Of a stretch of DNA of 64,000 nt, positions 42,981-52,562 are shown piece by piece. The notes beneath the pieces are model-generated. The model had not been told where the DNA came from and did not search any database. It saw only the letters and a program-made list of their open reading frames with translations. The DNA is taken from contig NZ_LMTI01000001.1 of NCBI RefSeq assembly GCF_001510665.1, positions 687,572 to 751,571 on the forward strand, given 5' to 3'. This DNA comes from Bacillus sp. FJAT-27445 (lineage in GTDB: Bacteria; Bacillota; Bacilli; Bacillales; Cytobacillaceae). Both the position numbers and the translations under genes were made by a program. Numbering within the stretch: the stretch's first letter is position 1; every line of letters starts with the position of its first letter.

Positions 42981-44534
42981 TTATTTAACCTGGGTTGACC
43001 ATTCCTCAACATTCCAGACACGCGTTATCCAGCCTTCATAGAAATCTGGCTCGTGGCAAACAAGGACGATGGTTCCTTTGTAATTTTTCAGTGCGCGCTG
43101 AAGCTCTTCTTTTGCCGTTACATCAAGGTGGTTCGTCGGCTCATCGAAGAGGATCCAGTTGCTTTCGTACATCATCAATTTACACAAGCGGACCTTTGCT
43201 TGCTCTCCGCCGCTCAGTTGGCTTAACGGGCGGGAAATATGTTCATTTTTCAAACCGCAGCGAGCAAGTGCGGCCCGGACCTGATGCTGGTCGAGGCTTG
43301 GGAATTCGTTCCACACATCATCGATAGGAGTGATATCCATTGCCTTCACTTCCTGCTCAAAGTAAGAAGGGAAGAGGAAATCCCCATGTTCGACTTTGCC
43401 TCCAAGCGGCTGGATTTTTCCGAGCATCGTCTTTAAGAGTGTCGATTTACCGACGCCGTTGCAACCTATAATCGCAATTTTTTCTCCCTTTTCAATCACC
43501 ATATCCATTTTAGGCAAAAGAGGGTGGGAGTAGCCGATTTCAAGGTCCTTCGCTTCGAAAACAAAGCGGCTACTGCTCCGCGATTCCTTGAATTCAAAGG
43601 TCGGCTTTATCGCCGACTCAGGGCGGTCGATCCGCTCAAGGCGGTCAAGCTGCTTCTGGCGGCTTTTAGCTCGTCCGGTCGTCGAGTAGCGCGCCTTATT
43701 TTTCGCAATGAAATCTTCCTGCTTTTTAATAAATTCCTTTTGCTTTTCATACGCATTGATATGCTGGTTTTTATTGATTTCCGCAAGCTCAAGGAATTTC
43801 TCATAAGTAGCTGTATAACGGGACAGCTTTGAAAATTCCAGATGGAAAATTGTATTTGAAACCGAGTTCATAAACTCCGTATCATGGGAAATGAGCAGGA
43901 ATGCATAAGGGTATTCCTTTAAATATCCGGACAGCCAGCGGATGTGCTCAACATCAAGATAGTTTGTCGGCTCATCGAGGAGGAGGACCTTTGGCTGCTC
44001 AAGCAATAGCTTCGCTAAGAGCACTTTTGTGCGTTGTCCGCCGCTTAGCGCAGCTACGTCCCTGTCAAGGCCGATGGCATCAAGGCCAAGCCCGCGGGCT
44101 GCTTCTTCTATTTTAATATCCAGCGTATAGAAACCGCCGGCATCAAGCGCATCCTGGATTTCACCCATCCGCTCTAGAAGGGCTTCCAGCTCCTCTGGCG
44201 TCGCGTCGGCCATTTTTGCAGTTACTTCATTCAATTCCCTTTCTTTTTCAAAAAGAGGGAGGAAGGCGTCGCGCAAAACATCCCGCATCGTACGTCCAGG
44301 TGTCAGGATGGTATGCTGGTCAAGATACCCATATTGAACACCAGGCGTCCATTCAACCTTTCCACTGTCATGGATCAGCTGGTTTGTAATTATATTCATT
44401 AATGTCGATTTGCCGACTCCGTTAGCGCCTACCAGGCCGACATGGTCTTCTGCCAAAAGGCGGAAAGACACATCCTTGAAAAGGATTCGGTCCCCGAAAG
44501 TATGACTTAAATTTTCTACTGTTAAAAGTGCCAT
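42981..44534 (-). CDS. ABC-F family ATPase, YfmM-like
   Basis: A 517-aa soluble protein with two ABC domains: Walker A VGANGVGKSTLMN and IGCNGVGKSTLLK; signatures LSGGQRTKVLLAK and LSGGEQAKVRLCK; Walker B VLLLDEPTNYLD and WILFDEPTNHLD. The linker is rich in Lys/Arg, as in ribosome-acting ABC-F proteins. Segment order and length match B. subtilis YfmM. It should act on the ribosomal E-site; resistance versus housekeeping function cannot be read from sequence. Confidence 0.88.
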   Translation of the reverse strand: MALLTVENLSHTFGDRILFKDVSFRLLAEDHVGLVGANGVGKSTLMNIITNQLIHDSGKVEWTPGVQYGYLDQHTILTPGRTMRDVLRDAFLPLFEKERELNEVTAKMADATPEELEALLERMGEIQDALDAGGFYTLDIKIEEAARGLGLDAIGLDRDVAALSGGQRTKVLLAKLLLEQPKVLLLDEPTNYLDVEHIRWLSGYLKEYPYAFLLISHDTEFMNSVSNTIFHLEFSKLSRYTATYEKFLELAEINKNQHINAYEKQKEFIKKQEDFIAKNKARYSTTGRAKSRQKQLDRLERIDRPESAIKPTFEFKESRSSSRFVFEAKDLEIGYSHPLLPKMDMVIEKGEKIAIIGCNGVGKSTLLKTMLGKIQPLGGKVEHGDFLFPSYFEQEVKAMDITPIDDVWNEFPSLDQHQVRAALARCGLKNEHISRPLSQLSGGEQAKVRLCKLMMYESNWILFDEPTNHLDVTAKEELQRALKNYKGTIVLVCHEPDFYEGWITRVWNVEEWSTQVK

Positions 44535-44716
44535 TTTTGTTCAAATTCCTCACTTTATCTTAAAAATAAACCCATTTTCCTATCATACAAGATTTTTCGG
44601 GTTACGGCTATATTTATTGAAAGCAAAAAGCTGCCAGCACAACACTTTTATCTTTTAAAAAAAGGAAAATACCATCTTCCAAAACAAACCTTAAGTAATG
44701 GAAGAGAGGTAATTGT

Positions 44717-44866
44717 ATGAGATTAACTAGTTTAATTAACAAAGGAAAATTCGGAGGAATGTGCGGCTCTATCTGTGGCAGAAGACCAAAAGGGCATCAG
44801 CCGAGTTTGCGGATAAGGCTTAGCTCCGTGGGAAAAAAGCTATCTGGATTGTCCATAAACGAATAA
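44717..44866 (+). CDS. small basic protein of unknown function, 49 aa
   Basis: ATG behind GAAGAGAGGT opens 49 codons ending TAA. The product is strongly basic and contains MCGSICGRRPKGHQP with two Cys. No homology recognised. It lies alone in the 517-base gap between the ABC-F and xpt genes; the rest of that gap has only AT-rich sequence and the xpt terminator. Confidence 0.45.
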   Translation: MRLTSLINKGKFGGMCGSICGRRPKGHQPSLRIRLSSVGKKLSGLSINE

Positions 44867-44990
44867 AAAAAACCAATGAACAAAGTTTCTTGAACGAAAG
44901 AACTAAATTTCAGCATTCTTGAAATTACACTCACTTTATGATGAACATAAATTCACAACAGTGAACATATGTTTTCAACAGAAGGCACAT

Positions 44991-45023
44991 AAAAAGGTGG
45001 ATGCCATTTTAGCATCCACCTTT
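44991..45023 (-). terminator. Rho-independent terminator of xpt
   Basis: AAAGGTGGATGC / GCATCCACCTTT with a 7-base loop; read on the minus strand it continues into a T-run. Confidence 0.85.
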
Positions 45024-45051
45024 GTTCATTACTATCCTTTTGGATTTTCTG

Positions 45052-45848
<797 letters not shown>

Positions 45849-45941
45849 TTTACACAAAAGTAAGGCTTATTATAACAGGAGGGGAATGAATTTCAAGAGT
45901 TTATCCCCAGAATTTTTTACAAGGAAAACGAAGATTATCAA

Positions 45942-45955
45942 TGTAAGCGTATACA
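45942..45955 (+). promoter_or_regulatory. candidate cre site (CcpA operator)
   Basis: TGTAAGCGTATACA fits the catabolite-responsive element pattern. It lies about 200 bases before kbl in the divergent xpt-kbl gap (45649-46155), where carbon control of threonine breakdown would be sensible. Inferred from sequence only. Confidence 0.4.
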
Positions 45956-46155
45956 AGTATAGATAAAAAATGATAAAATCTGTTTATGAATGTCCTTGCA
46001 GTATGAACACAAGGTGAAATATGCTATAGTTAACAGGGGAATAATTGCTTGAAATCCCTGTTAAATAAAGGTTTACGAGTGTCCTTCTCAGGAATACACT
46101 TGTCTACATAAGCGCTACAAAATTAACGTCAAATACTGTAAAAGGGGAGATTTCG

Positions 46156-47349
46156 ATGTCCAGCAAAACACTGGAGCAATTTCTGAATGCAAACCTGGAA
46201 GAGTTAAGGGAAAAAGGGTTATACAATGTCATTGACCCGCTTGAAAGTCCAAACGGCCCTGTCATTAAAATCCATGGAAGGGAGCTTATCAACCTTTCTT
46301 CAAACAACTATTTAGGACTGGCAACCGATAATCGCCTTCGTGAGGCCGCCATGAACGCCATTGAAAGATTTGGGGTAGGGGCCGGGGCGGTTAGGACAAT
46401 AAATGGAACGTTGGAATTGCATGTGAAACTGGAGGAAAAATTAGCCGAATTCAAGGGGACAGAGGCAGCGATTGCCTACCAGTCTGGATTCAACTGTAAT
46501 ATGGCAGCGATTTCAGCCGTCATGGATAAAAACGATGCAATCCTTTCTGATGAGCTGAACCATGCATCAATCATTGATGGTTGCCGCCTATCCCGCGCGA
46601 AAATTATCCGTTATAACCATTCCGATATGGAGGATTTGCGCACGAAAGCGAAGGAAGCGAGAGAATCTGGCCTGTACAAAAAATTGATGGTTATCACGGA
46701 TGGCGTTTTCTCAATGGATGGCGATATTGCGCTGCTGCCTGAAATTGTCGAAATTGCGGAAGAGTACGACTTGATGACATACGTCGATGATGCCCATGGT
46801 TCCGGAGTTCTTGGAAAAGGCGCAGGAACCGTAAAGCATTTCGGCCTGCAGGACAAAATTGATTTCCAAATTGGCACACTTTCCAAGGCAATTGGGGTAG
46901 TCGGCGGCTATGTTGCTGGAAAACAGAACCTGATTGACTGGCTGAAGGTGAGGAGCCGTCCATTCCTTTTCTCCACATCCCTGACTCCAGCGGATGTTGC
47001 AGCATCCATTAAATCAATTGAGATTTTAAGTGAAAGCACTGACCTGAATGAGCGGCTTTGGGAGAATGGCAATTATCTGAAAAAAGGCCTGAAGAATTTG
47101 GGCTTTAATATTGGAAATAGCGAAACGCCTATCACTCCTTGCATCATTGGCGAAGAAAAACTCACTCAAGAATTCAGCAAAAAGTTGAATGAGGAAGGCG
47201 TCTATGCAAAGTCAATCGTATTCCCTACCGTACCGGCCGGCACAGGGCGGGTCCGAAATATGCCTACTGCTGCTCATACAAAGGAAATGCTTGATAAAGC
47301 CATTTCCATCTATGAAAAAGTAGGGAAAGAAATGGGCGTCATCAAGTAA
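46156..47349 (+). CDS. kbl: glycine C-acetyltransferase (2-amino-3-ketobutyrate CoA ligase)
   Basis: PLP enzyme that splits 2-amino-3-ketobutyrate with CoA into glycine and acetyl-CoA, the second step of threonine degradation. The 397-aa product has the oxoamine synthase features [53 protein letters not shown] and the PLP Lys in [21 protein letters not shown] 46156 follows AAAAGGGGAG. tdh follows at 54 bases, forming the usual kbl-tdh operon. Confidence 0.94.
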   Translation: MSSKTLEQFLNANLEELREKGLYNVIDPLESPNGPVIKIHGRELINLSSNNYLGLATDNRLREAAMNAIERFGVGAGAVRTINGTLELHVKLEEKLAEFKGTEAAIAYQSGFNCNMAAISAVMDKNDAILSDELNHASIIDGCRLSRAKIIRYNHSDMEDLRTKAKEARESGLYKKLMVITDGVFSMDGDIALLPEIVEIAEEYDLMTYVDDAHGSGVLGKGAGTVKHFGLQDKIDFQIGTLSKAIGVVGGYVAGKQNLIDWLKVRSRPFLFSTSLTPADVAASIKSIEILSESTDLNERLWENGNYLKKGLKNLGFNIGNSETPITPCIIGEEKLTQEFSKKLNEEGVYAKSIVFPTVPAGTGRVRNMPTAAHTKEMLDKAISIYEKVGKEMGVIK

Positions 47350-47403
47350 GATTCTTGGGGATGCGATGCAGCTTATGCACGCTGTAACAATGGGGGGAGA
47401 ACC

Positions 47404-48351
47404 ATGAAACGTATTTTAATTACCGGAGCGCTCGGCCAAATTGGCTCCGAGCTGACTATAAAGCTAAGGGAAGTATATGGCAATGACAATGTCGTTGCAA
47501 CAGATATTAGAATGAATGAAGAAAATGAAGCCGCGACAGGCGGTCCTTTTGAAATCCTCGATGTTACAGACGGGAACCGGATGGTTGAGATTGCCAAGAA
47601 GTACAATGTTGATTCCATCATGCACCTGGCAGCTTTATTGTCCGCGACCGCGGAAGCGAAACCGGTGTTCGCCTGGAACCTGAATATGGGCGGACTGATG
47701 AATGCTCTAGAAACAGCTAGGGAAGTGGGTGCCCAATTCTTCACTCCCAGCTCCATTGGCGCTTTTGGCCCGTCGACACCAAAGGATTCAACTCCGCAAG
47801 ATACGATCATGCGCCCGACGACCATGTATGGGGTAAATAAAGTTGCGGGAGAACTATTATCGGATTATTATCATCAAAAGTTTGGCGTGGATACTCGCGG
47901 CGTACGGTTCCCAGGGCTTATTTCATATGTGGCTCCTCCTGGTGGCGGAACGACAGATTATGCTGTTGAAATCTACTACGAAGCGGTTAAAAACAAGAAA
48001 TATGCTTCCTTTATCGACAAGGGTACCTATATGGATATGATGTATATGCCCGATGCTCTCAATGCGATTGTCAACCTGATGGAAGCCGACCCGGCAAAGC
48101 TTATTCACAGGAACTCTTTCAATGTCACCGCGATGAGTTTTGATCCGGAGGAACTGGCTACTGAAATTAAAAAGCATATTCCTGAATTCGAAATTTCCTA
48201 TGCTGTAGACCCGATCCGCCAAAGGATTGCCGATAGCTGGCCAAATTCAATTGATGCTTCAGCAGCAGCCGAGGAATGGGGCTTTAAGGCGGAGTATGAC
48301 ATAGCCCGTATGACAGCCGACATGCTAGATAAACTAAGCGAAAAATCATAG
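47404..48351 (+). CDS. tdh: L-threonine 3-dehydrogenase, SDR/epimerase type
   Basis: NAD-dependent oxidation of threonine to 2-amino-3-ketobutyrate. This is the short-chain (epimerase-like) form, not the zinc enzyme: Rossmann motif [35 protein letters not shown], catalytic Tyr-Lys in [13 protein letters not shown], and [20 protein letters not shown]. Length 315 aa. It starts behind GGGGGGAGAACC and ends at a perfect terminator shared with selD. Confidence 0.92.
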   Translation: MKRILITGALGQIGSELTIKLREVYGNDNVVATDIRMNEENEAATGGPFEILDVTDGNRMVEIAKKYNVDSIMHLAALLSATAEAKPVFAWNLNMGGLMNALETAREVGAQFFTPSSIGAFGPSTPKDSTPQDTIMRPTTMYGVNKVAGELLSDYYHQKFGVDTRGVRFPGLISYVAPPGGGTTDYAVEIYYEAVKNKKYASFIDKGTYMDMMYMPDALNAIVNLMEADPAKLIHRNSFNVTAMSFDPEELATEIKKHIPEFEISYAVDPIRQRIADSWPNSIDASAAAEEWGFKAEYDIARMTADMLDKLSEKS

Positions 48352-48363
48352 GATTTATAAAGT

Positions 48364-48394
48364 AAAAACGGCAAGCCTGAGGCTTGCCGTTTTT
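48364..48394. terminator. bidirectional terminator between tdh and selD
   Basis: AAAAACGGCAAGCC / GGCTTGCCGTTTTT, 14 bp with a 3-base loop. Its right arm includes the selD stop codon. Confidence 0.92.
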
Positions 48395-49445
48395 ACTTGG
48401 AGATATAAATCAGTTTTTCTTTTTTTTCAGTTACCGCGCCAACAATGGAGGCTTCCACGAGCCCTAAACCATGGAGGTCAGCAACATAACTCTTTGCCTC
48501 GTCTGTAGGCATGGAAACGAGCAATCCCCCAGAAGTAATCGCATCACAGGCAACCAGCTGCTCTTCGAGTGAAAGGCCGTTGTATTCAATGTCTTCCTTT
48601 AGCCATGAGTGATTTGATTTGGTCCCGCCGGGTACTACGCCATCCCTTGCAAGTTCAATTGAACCTTCCAAATAAGGAACGCTTCCAAAATCGAACTCCA
48701 GGCTCACGAGGCTTCCTCGGGCCATTTCACTGCCATGGCCGAGCAACCCAAAACCGGTCACATCTGTCACCGCATGCGGGTGATAGTCCATAAGTGCCTC
48801 GGCAGCTGTTTTGTTCAGCATTGCCATCGTTGCTGTAACCTTTTCTTCCTGTTCCGCCGAAACAGCGCCGCGCTTAATCCCGGTTGTTATAATGCCTACT
48901 CCGATTGGTTTTGTTAAAACAAGCGCATCACCAGGAAGAGCACCGACGTTTCTCCATACTTTCTCCGGATGGACTATCCCGGTGACGGAAAGGCCAAACT
49001 TTGGTTCCTGATCATCTATAGAATGGCCGCCAACGGTAATAGCCCCTGCTTCTTTCACTTTATCACCGGCGCCGCGGAGAATTTCCGAAAGCATTTCCGC
49101 ACCAAGCTTCTTGATCGGGTACCCAACAATATTCAGCACCGTTTTTGGGTGGCCTCCCATGGCGTATACGTCGCTCAGGGAATTTGCAGCCGCAATTTGC
49201 CCAAACATGTAAGGGTCATCAACTACCGGGGTAAAATAATCAACAGTCTGAATCAATGCGATTGATTCTGTTAACTGGTAGACACCCGCATCATCTGATG
49301 TTTCATGCCCAACCAAAAGTTCGGGTACAGGGTCTTGCTTTGGTAATAGGCGCAAAACTTGCGCCAGGTCCTCAGGACCAATTTTGCAGCCTCAACCTGC
49401 TTTAGTCGATAAAGAGGTCAGGCGGATTTTTTCCTGTTCGCTCAA
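48393..49445 (-). CDS. selD: selenide, water dikinase (selenophosphate synthetase) with in-frame UGA selenocysteine
   Basis: Makes selenophosphate, the selenium donor for selenocysteine. From TTG 49445 (GGAGGTGG eight bases upstream; ATG 49460 is in frame too) the protein reads LSEQEKIRLTSLSTKAG, then UGA at 49394-49392, then GCKIGPEDLAQVLRLLPKQD and a complete SelD to the stop. The UGA falls at the active-site Cys of E. coli SelD (GAGCGCK). Downstream are VGHETSDDAGVY, VDYFTPVVDDPY and GGHSIDDQEPKFG. With Sec at residue 18 the product is 350 aa. Without recoding, annotation would start falsely at 49355 and lose the catalytic loop. Confidence 0.93.
49349..49379 (-). promoter_or_regulatory. 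candidate bacterial SECIS hairpins of selD
   Basis: In the mRNA, GGTCC-TGA-GGACC begins 12 bases after the UGA, and GGCGCAA-GTT-TTGCGCC follows 26 bases after it. Bacterial SECIS elements lie within about 16-37 bases downstream of UGA inside the coding sequence; either hairpin could serve. Confidence 0.5.
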
Positions 49446-49576
49446 TTTGTCCACCTCCATACCATAGTATACCTTTTGCTCAGGATTTCCGCACGCAAGC
49501 AGATGATTTGCGAATGTTTTTGTGGATATACTAAAATGGCTTTATCAATAATTAGACTTTCCTGGAGGTTTTTGTC

Positions 49577-49816
49577 ATGAAAAGCTTTGAAGTTAAAATC
49601 GAATTCTGCATGATGTGAAACTACGCACCAAAAGCCGCGAGTCTCGCGGAGGAGCTTATCACACATTATCGTAGGGATATAAGTAAACTGGAACTCGTAC
49701 CTGCATCTGGCGGGATTTTCGAGGTAACAGTTAACAGTGAGAAAATTTATTCGAAGGACGAAACAGGACTTTTCCCTAAGACAGATGAAATAATAGGAAA
49801 AATGGAATCCAATTGA
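49577..49816 (+). CDS. SelW/SelT-type (Rdx family) selenoprotein with in-frame UGA
   Basis: ATG 49577 behind CTGGAGG gives MKSFEVKIEFCMM, UGA at 49616-49618, then NYAPKAASLAEELITHYRR and 46 more residues to TGA; 79 aa with Sec at 14. CxxU directly after the first beta strand, followed by GGIFEVTVNSEKIYSKDETG, is the Rdx thioredoxin-like pattern of SelW/SelT/SelH. It lies between selD and selA and has its own terminator. Rdx proteins are thiol oxidoreductases of poorly known substrate. An antisense frame across it (49442-49666) is spurious. Confidence 0.9.
49635..49649 (+). promoter_or_regulatory. candidate bacterial SECIS of the SelW-type gene
   Basis: CCGCG-AGTCT-CGCGG starts 16 bases after the UGA. 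Position and a G-U in the apical loop agree with known bacterial SECIS elements (the E. coli fdhF loop also contains GUCU). Confidence 0.65.
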
Positions 49817-49822
49817 CGAATC

Positions 49823-49856
49823 GCTCTCTCGCTATGTGCCGGGAGAGCTTTTCTTT
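49823..49856 (+). terminator. Rho-independent terminator
   Basis: GCTCTC / GAGAGC with a 14-base loop, followed by TTTTCTTTT; ends or attenuates the selenoprotein transcript before selA. Confidence 0.65.
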
Positions 49857-49942
49857 TGATCGAATAGTTGATATCCCGGAGCCCTGTTCCGCTAAAAATG
49901 ATATAATGGAATCAATATTTTACTGTTGAAGGGGTTTTCCGA

Positions 49943-51349
49943 TTGAAACATTTGCTTCGATCCATTCCGCCTGTCCATGAGATCCAGCAGGATAGCCGAT
50001 TCTATAGCCTTTTGGAAGCAACAGCACTTGACTCCAGCCAGCTCATTAACCATGTCCGGTCTGTCATTGATGAGATCAGGGAATCAATATTATCCGGTTC
50101 CTGGAACGGCCCAAATCCTGGGACCACCGCATTTAATGATGATTTTTTTGTGCGTCTTGAAGCAAAAGTAAAAAGGGATTATTCCTATACAATTAAAAAG
50201 GTCATTAATGCAACAGGCACCATCCTGCATACAAATTTAGGGAGGGCCAGACTAAGTGAAGAAGCAATCCGCCATGCTGCCGAAGCGGCCGGGAATTATT
50301 CGAATCTTGAATATAAACTGGACGAAGGCAAAAGGGGATCAAGGCACAGCCATATTGAAAATCTGCTAAAGGAACTTACCGGAGCGGAGGCGGCAATGGT
50401 TGTCAACAACAATGCCGCGGCTGTTTATTTAATCCTTCGGGCTCTTGCCCAAAACAGGGAAGTCATTGTCTCGAGAGGCCAGCTCGTAGAAATTGGCGGT
50501 TCCTTCCGGATATCCTCCATTATGGAAGAGAGCGGTGCGAAGCTGGTTGAGATTGGCACAACAAACAAAACGCATCTTTATGATTATGAAAAAGCCTTAT
50601 CTGATAATACAGCGATGATTATGAAGGTACATACAAGCAATTTTAAAACGATCGGTTTTACAAAAACAGTCGAAACCTTAGAGCTATCAGGACTTGCCGC
50701 CCTTCATGAGGATATCATCTATTATGAGGACCTGGGAAGCGGGGCTCTATATGATTTCAGGAAGCATGGGATTGGCGATGAACCCCATGTAAAAGAAGTA
50801 ATTGAAATGGGTGCGGATATCGTTTCGTTTAGCGGAGATAAGCTGCTGGGCGGTCCGCAGGCAGGGATTATCGCTGGTAGGAAGCATCTGATCGACCAAT
50901 TGAAAAAACATCAGCTGGCAAGGGTAGTCCGGGTTGATAAAATGACCTTGGGGGCACTTGAAGCCACGCTGCTCGATTATGCCAAGGGTGAAAAGGGAAT
51001 TATGTCGATCCCGACAATAGCTAACCTGCTGGCCGGCGCAGAAGAACTAAAAGAACGGTCTGAAGCTTTCATTCGGATTCTAATTGCTAAAACACACCAA
51101 TACACCGCAAAAGCAGTGGGGGCAACAAGCCAGGTAGGCGGCGGTACGATGCCTGATGTAAGCCTGCCGTCCTATGCAGTGGCACTTTCCCACAAATCGC
51201 TTACCGCGGAACAGCTTGGCACTAAATTAAGGACGGAGGCTTTGGAGCCGATTGTCGTCCGTATTCAAAATGAAGAGGTTCTCCTTGATTTACGTACCGT
51301 TACCCCGCATGAAGAGACGATAATAATTGATTCATTATTACAGTGGTGA
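49943..51349 (+). CDS. selA: L-seryl-tRNA(Sec) selenium transferase
   Basis: PLP enzyme that converts seryl-tRNA(Sec) to selenocysteyl-tRNA(Sec) using selenophosphate. The 468-aa product is typical: KKVINATGTILHTNLGRARL, AAMVVNNNAAAVYLIL, VSRGQLVEIGGSFRI and the PLP Lys in VSFSGDKLLGGPQAGII. It starts at TTG 49943 behind GAAGGGG. selB and selC, which normally accompany it, are not within the window. Confidence 0.95.
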   Translation: MKHLLRSIPPVHEIQQDSRFYSLLEATALDSSQLINHVRSVIDEIRESILSGSWNGPNPGTTAFNDDFFVRLEAKVKRDYSYTIKKVINATGTILHTNLGRARLSEEAIRHAAEAAGNYSNLEYKLDEGKRGSRHSHIENLLKELTGAEAAMVVNNNAAAVYLILRALAQNREVIVSRGQLVEIGGSFRISSIMEESGAKLVEIGTTNKTHLYDYEKALSDNTAMIMKVHTSNFKTIGFTKTVETLELSGLAALHEDIIYYEDLGSGALYDFRKHGIGDEPHVKEVIEMGADIVSFSGDKLLGGPQAGIIAGRKHLIDQLKKHQLARVVRVDKMTLGALEATLLDYAKGEKGIMSIPTIANLLAGAEELKERSEAFIRILIAKTHQYTAKAVGATSQVGGGTMPDVSLPSYAVALSHKSLTAEQLGTKLRTEALEPIVVRIQNEEVLLDLRTVTPHEETIIIDSLLQW

Positions 51350-51390
51350 TTTCTACCTCTATTTACAGTTTTCAAATCCATTCATTTAAG

Positions 51391-51420
51391 GCCCCTGCAT
51401 CCCGAATGCAGAGGCTTTTT
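51391..51420. terminator. terminator between selA and sspP
   Basis: GCCCCTGCAT / ATGCAGAGGC with one mismatch, 5-base loop, then TTTTT. It stands four bases from the sspP stop, so it probably serves both strands. Confidence 0.8.
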
Positions 51421-51423
51421 GCA

Positions 51424-51558
51424 TTACAAATCGTGGTGGGAGTTGTGCTTTTGCCGGGAGTGCTGGCGGTTTTTCACCTTATGCGAACCACTCATCGGCT
51501 CAGGCTGGCTCACATTCTGGACATTTTTCGAATTTTGCCTGTTAGGTTTTTTGGCCAT
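51424..51558 (-). CDS. sspP: small acid-soluble spore protein P
   Basis: A 44-aa basic spore protein: [12 protein letters not shown], then the family core [15 protein letters not shown] and KHNSHHDL at the end. Made in the forespore, minor SASP. Start ATG 51558 follows GGAGGG; ATG 51564 overlaps that site. In B. subtilis sspO-sspP form one operon next to citB; here another small gene (51705) lies between sspO and sspP on the opposite strand. Confidence 0.88.
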   Translation of the reverse strand: MAKKPNRQNSKNVQNVSQPEPMSGSHKVKNRQHSRQKHNSHHDL

Positions 51559-51704
51559 TTTCATCCCTCCTTATCTTAGGATGGATTCAGCTGAAAAAAC
51601 TATCCTGTTGAAGGTTGGAAGTAAGCCCAGTCTTTATCTGTATAATTCATATGAGAGTGCATATTTTAACGGTACACGCTAAACCCATTAAAGGAGTGGA
51701 CAAG

Positions 51705-51965
51705 ATGCCGTACCATAAAAATAAACAGCAGGCTTTCCAGGCAGCCCAACAGGGGGTCGAAGAGGCTAGGGAGCTTTACTCTGAAATTGTTCGCGACAGC
51801 GCAAGCTATGGCCATCAGCTTAAGCACCTGAAAAATGAAGTTAATGAAGCCTATCAGCAAATCGAAAATGCACTTGAGGTCGCTTCCGAAACCCAGAGGG
51901 CAATATTGGAAAAGTTCCAAGAGGATTTAAAGTCAATGGTTGAAGAAGTAAACAATTTTCACTGA
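51705..51965 (+). CDS. small helical protein of unknown function
   Basis: An 86-aa protein, MPYHKNKQQAFQAAQQGVEE onward, predicted almost wholly helical with heptad-like Leu/Ile/Val spacing (IENALEVASETQRAILEKF). ATG 51705 follows AAAGGAGTGG; upstream reading frame is untranslated. Its position among SASP genes suggests a sporulation context, without proof. Confidence 0.7.
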   Translation: MPYHKNKQQAFQAAQQGVEEARELYSEIVRDSASYGHQLKHLKNEVNEAYQQIENALEVASETQRAILEKFQEDLKSMVEEVNNFH

Positions 51966-52050
51966 CTTTCTCCACGGGGCAAGCCCGCGTGGTTTTACGG
52001 CCAAGTTCTATAACACAAAAAAGCATGCTCGATGCCGGATTTGGGGTAAT

Positions 52051-52097
52051 AAAAAAGTGCCAGGCACTACGGTATTACCCGTGCCTGGCACTTTTTT
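52051..52097. terminator. long perfect bidirectional terminator
   Basis: AAAAAAGTGCCAGGCAC / GTGCCTGGCACTTTTTT, 17 bp perfect, between the helical protein gene and sspO. Confidence 0.88.
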
Positions 52098-52101
52098 CGT
52101 T

Positions 52102-52251
52102 CTATTGATTTTTCTTCCTTTTCTTGTTGTTTTGCCTTTCCATTTCAGTCAAAGGCTCGTTGCCCGCCACTTCATTATAGCCCGCGCCCATTCCTTGCGC
52201 TTTTGCCGCATTCATCCCTGGTCGGACATGGTTTGCTCTCCGTTTAGCCAT
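52102..52251 (-). CDS. sspO: small acid-soluble spore protein O
   Basis: A 49-aa [38 protein letters not shown] and [11 protein letters not shown], matching B. subtilis SspO (CotK). The start has GGGGGTG upstream. Divergent from citB, as in B. subtilis. Confidence 0.92.
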   Translation of the reverse strand: MAKRRANHVRPGMNAAKAQGMGAGYNEVAGNEPLTEMERQNNKKRKKNQ

Positions 52252-52392
52252 TTTTTCACCCCCATTTTATTATTTCCTTAACACTCAATAAGATGTTTTC
52301 CTTTTTTGCAATAATGTTTTTGCCGCAAATTAGGGAAGCAGCCTTGAATAAACCCCGCTATAGCAATAAAATAGCTTTCACTTTTATATACG

Positions 52393-52407
52393 ATAAGTAA
52401 AACTTAT
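52393..52407 (+). promoter_or_regulatory. candidate CcpC operator of citB
   Basis: ATAA-N7-TTAT (ATAAGTAAAACTTAT) is the dyad recognised by CcpC upstream of B. subtilis citB. It lies 170 bases before the citB start. GATAAT at 52457-52462 is a possible -10. The rest of the 52252-52562 gap is AT-rich with no gene. Confidence 0.5.
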
Positions 52408-52562
52408 TATATTTTATAACTTTCCGGTAATTTACTCTTTAACTTGGCTGTATTACGATAATAGTGTGAGAAGGTCTGGATGGATTAGAATAATTCAAAC
52501 CTTTCGACATTTATAATTTTTTCCTATATTATTGTGTTGATGAAATGAAGGGGGTAGTACCT

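Noticed and set aside
49442-49666. 74-aa ORF antisense to the SelW-type gene and across the selD start
   Set aside because: No homology, no ribosome site, and it covers the shared regulatory region and the UGA gene; a shadow frame.
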